Shown: positions 59,138 to 64,000 of the stretch, piece by piece
How the letters are laid out: each line of letters begins with the position of its first letter
Numbering within the stretch: position 1 is the first letter of the stretch
NCBI GenBank assembly: GCA_040902895.1
Contig: JBBDWL010000138.1
Coordinates: forward strand, 124,001-188,000
Direction of reading: 5' to 3'
Source: JALYRV01 sp040902895
Lineage (GTDB): Bacteria > Acidobacteriota > Vicinamibacteria > Vicinamibacterales > SCN-69-37
DNA: 64,000 bases
The notes under the pieces: model-generated
Databases searched by the model: none
The model's input: the letters and a program-made list of their open reading frames with translations, nothing else
What the model was told of the DNA's origin: nothing
Made by a program: the position numbers and the translations under genes

Positions 59138-60357
59138 ACGCCACACCGGTGTTCGGCCGGCGCGACCCGGATGCGCGCGGATACTTCGGCGAATTCGGCG
59201 GGCGGTTCGTGCCCGAAACGTTGTCCGCACCCGTGGCGGAGCTTCAGGCCGCGTACTTCGACGCGCGCGCCTCGTCCGAATTCCGCACCCACCTGAGCGA
59301 ACTGCTGCGCACATTCGTGGGCAGGCCAACGTCACTCACGCACGCCGAGCGTGCATCGTCAGAGTTGGGCATCACGGTATTTCTCAAGCGGGAGGACCTG
59401 GCGCACACCGGAGCGCACAAGATCAACAACGCCATTGGTCAGGCGCTGCTCGCGCGCAAGATGGGCAAGCGCCGCGTGATCGCCGAGACCGGCGCGGGAC
59501 AGCATGGCGTGGCGACGGCCACTGCGTGCGCGCTGCTCGGCCTCTCGTGCGTCGTCTACATGGGCGCCGATGACATGGTGCGCCAGGCGCTCAACGTATA
59601 TCGGATGCAGCTGCTCGGCGCCGAGGTTGTACCCGTCGACAGTGGAACGCGCACGTTGAAGGATGCGATTAACGAAGCGATGCGCGACTGGGTGGCCAAC
59701 GTGGGCGGCACGTACTACCTGCTCGGATCCGTTCTTGGCCCGCATCCCTATCCGCTGATGGTCCGCGAGTTTCAGTCGGTGATTGGCAACGAGGCGCGTC
59801 AACAGGTCCTGCTGGCCGCCGGCCGGCTGCCGGATGTGGTCGTCGCATGCGTCGGCGGCGGCAGCAACGCCATGGGGATCTTCGACGCGTTCGTTGACGA
59901 CCCGGGTGTGAGACTGGTGGGTGTGGAAGCCGGCGGCGAAGGCATCACGCCCGGGCGGCACGCGGCGCGGTTTGCCGGCGGAGCCCCCGGCGTGCTGCAC
60001 GGCACGCGGAGCTACGTGCTGCAGGACGCCGACGGCAACATCGAGGCGACGCACTCGATTTCGGCCGGACTCGATTACGCATCGGTCGGACCCGAGCACG
60101 CGTGGCTGCAGGCACAGGGGCGCACCGAGTACGCCTATGCGACCGACGCCGAGGCGCTCGATGCCTTTCGATGGCTTGCGCGCACCGAGGGTCTGCTCGC
60201 GGCGCTCGAATCGTCGCACGCGATTGCGTGGGCGCGCCGCCGCGAGCTCGCGCCAGGTTCCGTATTGCTGGTGAACCTCTCAGGACGCGGCGATAAAGAT
60301 GTCGATTCCGTGCGCCGGCTGGCGCCATCGGCAGAGGCCCTGGAGATGCGGCCATGA
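59128..60357 (+). CDS. trpB: Tryptophan synthase beta chain
   Basis: 409 aa. PLP Lys in 'HTGAHKINNAIGQ', 'ETGAGQHGVATAT', and phosphate loop 'GGGSNAMG'. Joins indole and serine; partner of TrpA. TrpB1 type by length and 'GRRDPDARGYFGEFGGRFVPE'-like start (cut here to its recognisable core 'FGEFGGRFVPE'). Confidence 0.97.
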   Translation: MGIDATPVFGRRDPDARGYFGEFGGRFVPETLSAPVAELQAAYFDARASSEFRTHLSELLRTFVGRPTSLTHAERASSELGITVFLKREDLAHTGAHKINNAIGQALLARKMGKRRVIAETGAGQHGVATATACALLGLSCVVYMGADDMVRQALNVYRMQLLGAEVVPVDSGTRTLKDAINEAMRDWVANVGGTYYLLGSVLGPHPYPLMVREFQSVIGNEARQQVLLAAGRLPDVVVACVGGGSNAMGIFDAFVDDPGVRLVGVEAGGEGITPGRHAARFAGGAPGVLHGTRSYVLQDADGNIEATHSISAGLDYASVGPEHAWLQAQGRTEYAYATDAEALDAFRWLARTEGLLAALESSHAIAWARRRELAPGSVLLVNLSGRGDKDVDSVRRLAPSAEALEMRP

Positions 60358-61184
60358 GTCGCATTCAGGAGGCGTTCGCCAGGATCGCAGCATCGAGCCG
60401 GCCCGGACTGGTGGCGTACGTGACGGCTGGCGATCCCGATCTCGAGACGACAGGCCGGATCGTGCAGGCCATTGATGCCGCCGGCGCGGGTGTCATCGAG
60501 ATCGGTGTGCCGTTCTCCGATCCGCTCGCCGACGGACCGGTGATTCAGCGCGCATCCGAGCGCGCGCTCGCGGCCGGCGCCAGTCTCGGCAAGACGCTCT
60601 CGCTGATCTCGTACGTCCGCCCGGGCGTGACGGCGCCCATCGTGCTGTTCACGTACGCGAACCCCGTGCTTCGCATGGGTGTCGACGCCTTCGTCGATCG
60701 CGCTCAGCAGGCCGGTGTCGACGGCGTGCTCATGCTCGACCTGCCGATCGAAGAGGCGGAGACGTTCAATCGCAGTCTGGAATCGGCCGGCATGGATCTC
60801 ATCTGCCTGCTCAGTCCCACCAGCACGCCGGAACGCATTCAGGCCGCCGCCCGCGTCGGCCGCGGGTTTCTCTATGCCATTTCCCGATTGGGCGTCACCG
60901 GCGCGCGCGCCGAGATGGACGGAGGCGCCGCGGATCTGGTCGCGCGCATCCGCAATCACACCGGCCTGCCAGTCGCGCTCGGGTTTGGTCTTTCGCGGCC
61001 TGAGCACGTGCAGGCCGCCTGCCGTTACGCGGACGCCGCGGTCGTCGGCAGCGCGCTCGTGCAGCGCATCGCCGAGGCGTCCGAGAATGGGGATGACCCC
61101 GCTGAGGCCGCAGGCGCGTTCGTCAGCTGGCTGATGGGTTCGTCGACCCAGGCGGCACCGGTCCGCGCGGCCCATCGGTCATGA
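60354..61184 (+). CDS. trpA: Tryptophan synthase alpha chain
   Basis: 276 aa barrel. 'YVTAGDPDLETT', catalytic Glu in 'EIGVPFSDPLADGPVIQ' and Asp in 'LDLPIEE'. Cleaves indole-3-glycerol phosphate for TrpB. ATGA overlaps at both ends. Confidence 0.96.
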   Translation: MSRIQEAFARIAASSRPGLVAYVTAGDPDLETTGRIVQAIDAAGAGVIEIGVPFSDPLADGPVIQRASERALAAGASLGKTLSLISYVRPGVTAPIVLFTYANPVLRMGVDAFVDRAQQAGVDGVLMLDLPIEEAETFNRSLESAGMDLICLLSPTSTPERIQAAARVGRGFLYAISRLGVTGARAEMDGGAADLVARIRNHTGLPVALGFGLSRPEHVQAACRYADAAVVGSALVQRIAEASENGDDPAEAAGAFVSWLMGSSTQAAPVRAAHRS

Positions 61185-61519
61185 CAGAGGATACGCGGGC
61201 ACGCATGGAGGGGCTGCGCGGCCGCATCGATGAGATCGATGAACGGCTCGTGGAGCTGCTCAGCGAGCGCGCCGAGTGCGCGTTAGGCATCGGCGAGCTG
61301 AAGCGCGCGCTTCGGCTCGCGATCTACCAGCCGGCGCGAGAGGCCGAAGTCCTCGCGCATGTCTGCGCGATCAATCGCGGCCCGCTCGACAACGAGGCGA
61401 TTCGGCGTCTGTTCGAACGCGTGATCGACGAAGCGCGCCGACTGGAAGGGATCGCGGCCCGAGACGAAGCAGGCCGTCTCGATCGCAACGCGACGGGAAC
61501 GGTACAATCGGAAGATTAG
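61181..61519 (+). CDS. aroQ: Chorismate mutase (AroQ type)
   Basis: 112 aa all-helical domain: 'LRGRIDEIDERLVELLSERA', 'IGELKR' and 'IYQPAREAEVLAHV' carry the usual Arg/Lys/Glu ligands. Converts chorismate to prephenate. A stand-alone protein, while in several bacteria it is fused to the DAHP synthase encoded next. A TACAAT at its end (61503-61508) could be an internal promoter for aroF. Confidence 0.92.
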   Translation: MTEDTRARMEGLRGRIDEIDERLVELLSERAECALGIGELKRALRLAIYQPAREAEVLAHVCAINRGPLDNEAIRRLFERVIDEARRLEGIAARDEAGRLDRNATGTVQSED

Positions 61520-61527
61520 GTGAAGAC

Positions 61528-62574
61528 ATGGTTGTCGTAATGGAAGAACGCGCGTCGGAAGAGCAGATTCAGAACGTGATCTCGCACCTGCTCGAAATGG
61601 GGTTCGACATACACAGGTCAACCGGCGCCCTGCGCACGGTCATCGGGGCCGTGGGCGGCTCGCAGGGCGATCCGCGTTTGATTGAGGTCAAACCGGGCGT
61701 GCATGAAGTGCTGCGCATCAGCGAGCCCTACAAACTCGCCAGCCGCACGTTCAAGCCCGAGACCACCGTGATCACGCTCGACGATGTGAGGATTGGCGGG
61801 GATGAGGTCGTGGTCATGGCGGGGCCGTGCTCGGCCGAGAGCGACGAGCAGGTCGAGGCGTCGGCCGCGGCGGTCAAACGCGCGGGCGCAAAGATTCTGC
61901 GCGGCGGCGCCTTCAAGCCGCGCTCCTCGCCATACAGCTTCCAGGGCCTGGGCGAGGAGGGCCTTCGCATGCTTCGCGCGGCGGCCGATCGCCACAGCCT
62001 GAAGCTGATTACCGAGATCATGGATCTCTCGCAGCTCGACCTGATCGACAAGTACGCCGACATTCTGCAGGTCGGCGCGCGGAACATGCAGAACTTCACG
62101 CTGCTGCGCGAGCTCGGTCACACCCGCAAGCCCGTGCTGCTCAAGCGCGGTATCTCCGCCACGATCGAAGAGTGGCTGCTGTCGGCCGAGTACGTGCTCT
62201 CGGGCGGCAACATGCAGGTGATGCTCTGCGAGCGCGGGATCCGGACCTTCGAGACCGCAACGCGTAATACCTTCGATATTTCGGCAATTCCGGTGGTCAA
62301 GAAGTTGAGCCATCTGCCCGTGCTGGCCGATCCGAGCCATGGCGCCGGCCGCCGCGACATGGTCGCGCCGATGGCCCGCGCTGCGGTGGCCGCCGGGGCA
62401 GACGGCCTCATCATCGAGGTGCACTCGGATCCCGATCACGCCTTGTCGGACGGCGCGCAATCGATGTTCCCGTCGCAGTTCGATCGACTCATGGCGGAGC
62501 TGCGCATCATTGCCCCCGCGATTGGCCGCAGCATCTGCGTGGAGCAGGTCGCGCGAAGAGGATGGGGTCGGTAG
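61528..62574 (+). CDS. aroF: 3-deoxy-7-phosphoheptulonate (DAHP) synthase, type I-beta with ferredoxin-like domain
   Basis: 348 aa from ATG at 61528 with an AGGTGA Shine-Dalgarno. Residues 1-75 form the N-terminal ferredoxin-like domain ('HLLEMGFDIHRSTGALRTVI') that makes the Thermotoga enzyme Tyr-sensitive. The barrel has 'VMAGPCSAES', 'GGAFKPRSSPYSFQGLG' and 'LADPSHGAGRRD'. Entry step of the shikimate pathway; feedback by Tyr is likely but not proven. Confidence 0.95.
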   Translation: MVVVMEERASEEQIQNVISHLLEMGFDIHRSTGALRTVIGAVGGSQGDPRLIEVKPGVHEVLRISEPYKLASRTFKPETTVITLDDVRIGGDEVVVMAGPCSAESDEQVEASAAAVKRAGAKILRGGAFKPRSSPYSFQGLGEEGLRMLRAAADRHSLKLITEIMDLSQLDLIDKYADILQVGARNMQNFTLLRELGHTRKPVLLKRGISATIEEWLLSAEYVLSGGNMQVMLCERGIRTFETATRNTFDISAIPVVKKLSHLPVLADPSHGAGRRDMVAPMARAAVAAGADGLIIEVHSDPDHALSDGAQSMFPSQFDRLMAELRIIAPAIGRSICVEQVARRGWGR

Positions 62575-62577
62575 GGA

Positions 62578-63408
62578 TTGCCGATCCGCCGTGTCGTGAT
62601 CGCGGGGCTTGGGCTGATCGGTGGTTCAGTCGCGCTGACCGTTCGACGGACGATGCCGGGCGTCGCCCTTGCGGCGTGGGACGATGCGCCCGTGATCACG
62701 GAAGGACTCCGCCGCGCTGTGATCGACGCAGCCTGCCGGCCCGACGATCTTGAATCCGGCGATCTCCTGATCCTTGCCGCGCCTCCGATGGGCAGTCTCT
62801 ACGTTCTCGATTCGCTGAAGGCGTTGCCGCCCGACATTGTCGTTACCGACGTGGTCAGCACCAAGCGCGTGATCGTCGAGGCGGCCGCCGCGAAGCGGCT
62901 GCCATTCGCCGGAGGGCATCCCATGGCGGGCGCCGAGCGTTCGGGCCTCCAGCATGCGACAGACGATCTCTTTACAGACAAACCCTGGTTTCTGTCGGAT
63001 GCGGGCGCGGGCGACGAGGTGAACGACACGGTCGAGGAATTCGTGCGGTCGCTGGGGGCGCTGCCGGAATGGATCGACGCCACCGAGCATGATCGCGTGA
63101 TGGCCGCGATCAGTCACTTGCCGCAGGTGACCGCCAGCGCCCTGATCACGGTGGCCGCGCAGCTCGCGGGACGTTCGAATCTCGATCTTGCCGGCAGCGG
63201 ACTGCGCGACACGACCCGGCTGGCATCGAGCGACGCGGAGCTCTGGGCGCAGATCGCCGCGTCGAACGCACCCGAGCTGGCGCGCGCCGTGCGCTTGCTG
63301 CGCGAGCAGCTCGAGCGCGTCGAGCGATCGCTCGATGCGGCCGAGCCGCTCAACGACTTCTTCGCGGCTGGCCGGCGCGCCCGTGGACAGCTTGACAGCA
63401 ACTCTTAA
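62578..63408 (+). CDS. tyrA: Prephenate dehydrogenase
   Basis: 276 aa. 'VVIAGLGLIGGSVAL' binds NAD(P) and the catalytic His is in 'HDRVMAAISHLPQ'. Makes 4-hydroxyphenylpyruvate for Tyr. TTG start at 62578 follows 'GTAGGGA'; GTG at 62596 is an alternative. No ACT domain. The stop codon TAA is provided by the AT-rich repeat. No prephenate dehydratase gene is in the operon. Confidence 0.93.
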   Translation: MPIRRVVIAGLGLIGGSVALTVRRTMPGVALAAWDDAPVITEGLRRAVIDAACRPDDLESGDLLILAAPPMGSLYVLDSLKALPPDIVVTDVVSTKRVIVEAAAAKRLPFAGGHPMAGAERSGLQHATDDLFTDKPWFLSDAGAGDEVNDTVEEFVRSLGALPEWIDATEHDRVMAAISHLPQVTASALITVAAQLAGRSNLDLAGSGLRDTTRLASSDAELWAQIAASNAPELARAVRLLREQLERVERSLDAAEPLNDFFAAGRRARGQLDSNS

Positions 63409-63432
63409 CTCTTAATTCACCAACTCTTGATT
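63401..63432. repeat. AT-rich repeat at the end of tyrA
   Basis: Two 'ACTCTTAA' units followed by 'TTCACCAACTCTT'; 63408-63428 equals 30281-30301 exactly (21 bases). Only one arm of the 30253 hairpin is present. Provides the tyrA stop. Confidence 0.6.
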
Positions 63433-63443
63433 ACTATTAACCA

Positions 63444-64000
63444 GTGCGTGTGGGTGCGGAAGGGCCGCTGTGGCGGCCGTCGGCGGAGCGAGTGGCCGGC
63501 GCCCGTCTGACCGCATTCACTGCATTTCTTGCCGACGCGCATCACGGTCCCTTCCCGTCCTACGCCGACCTCCAGCGTTTTTCGATCGATCAGCGCGATG
63601 TCTTCTGGGAGGCCGTGTGGCGATTCTGCGGCGTACTCGGCAAGCAGGCCGATGGCCATCGCGCCGCCCGAATCCTCGTCGGCGATGCGATGCCGGGCGC
63701 GCGGTATTTTCCCGATGCCACGCTGAACTTCGCCGAGAACCTGTTGCGGCGGCGCGGTCCGGAAGACGCGGTCGTGTTTCTTCGCGAGGATGGCGACCCG
63801 CGCAGACTCAGCGCAGCCGAGCTGTTTGCCGAAGTCTCGAAAATCGCGGCGCTGTTGAGAGAGTGGGGCATCCGTCCCGGGGACCGCGTCGCCGGGTATC
63901 TGCCGAATATTCCCGAAGCCATCGTCGCGGCGCTGGCCGCGGCATCGATCGGCGCCGTGTGGAGCTCATGCTCGCCCGACTTCGGCGTGCAGGGCATCCT
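63444..64000 (+). CDS. Acetoacetyl-CoA synthetase, 3'-truncated by the window edge
   Basis: 185 residues visible from GTG at 63444; an in-frame stop just upstream fixes the start at 63444 or the GTG at 63450. 'LWRPSAERVAGARLTAF', 'FPDATLNFAENLL' and 'WSSCSPDFGVQGI' match acetoacetate-CoA ligases (ANL superfamily); the AMP-binding core lies outside the window. Activates acetoacetate to acetoacetyl-CoA. Confidence 0.85.
   Translation, partial: MRVGAEGPLWRPSAERVAGARLTAFTAFLADAHHGPFPSYADLQRFSIDQRDVFWEAVWRFCGVLGKQADGHRAARILVGDAMPGARYFPDATLNFAENLLRRRGPEDAVVFLREDGDPRRLSAAELFAEVSKIAALLREWGIRPGDRVAGYLPNIPEAIVAALAAASIGAVWSSCSPDFGVQGI

Overview
The window looks like a piece of a chromosome from a GC-rich, Gram-negative-type acidobacterium, probably near Vicinamibacterales. 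This is inference. The clues are a Ser/Thr kinase fused to a TolB-like propeller, two tandem 'acidobacterial VWFA-related' secreted proteins, a SpoIVB-type S55 peptidase, a BamD lipoprotein (so an outer membrane), and dense ATGA/GTGA-coupled operons. No rRNA, transposase, integrase, phage gene or CRISPR array was seen.

Layout. 1-3066: end of a membrane protein gene and a Ser/Thr kinase. 3086-10870 (minus): surface-polysaccharide operon with four GT4-type and one GT2-type glycosyltransferases, a polyprenyl-phosphate sugar transferase and a UDP-glucuronate-decarboxylase-like enzyme. 10957-21259 (plus): ugd, galE and an MsbA-like exporter running into housekeeping genes yicC-gmk-rpoZ-coaBC-udg-priA. 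21293-24433: site-2 protease and HU (minus), der, a MerR regulator and tRNA-Pro. 24512-30240: secreted proteins, a small membrane protein gene, two VWA proteins and tRNA-Gly. 30300-32716 (minus): NDP-sugar synthesis; 32751: pgsA. 33330-40927 (minus): aroC-def-fmt-rsmB-PASTA-rpe-thioesterase-epimerase-bamD. 41011-45724 (plus): sigma-54 activator and two peptide-type ABC permeases. 45725-46137: gene-free palindromic block between convergent genes. 46138-48826: TPR protein, and an ECF sigma/anti-sigma pair behind a consensus RpoE-type promoter. 48813-52765 (minus): beta-propeller protein and S55 peptidase. 53044-63408 (plus): aroDE-trpE-G-D-C-F-B-A-aroQ-aroF-tyrA. 63444-end: start of acetoacetyl-CoA synthetase.

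The most notable finding is the 5' leader of the aromatic operon (about 52870-53043). It encodes a 27-codon peptide with a Tyr-Trp-Arg-Trp-Tyr run. A competing stem and an intrinsic terminator follow, and the terminator's T-run touches the aroDE start codon. It is a candidate ribosome-stalling attenuator placing Trp and Tyr synthesis under one switch. The second theme is short palindromic repeats that invade coding sequence: a REP-like element in frame inside priA, a 66-67 bp element forming the C-termini of rpoZ and trpC (with a fragment in coaBC), an AT-rich family supplying stop codons, and paired 108-110 nt palindromes at 45.8-46.1 kb. Starts were chosen by coupling to upstream stops and family N-termini; several are GTG or TTG.
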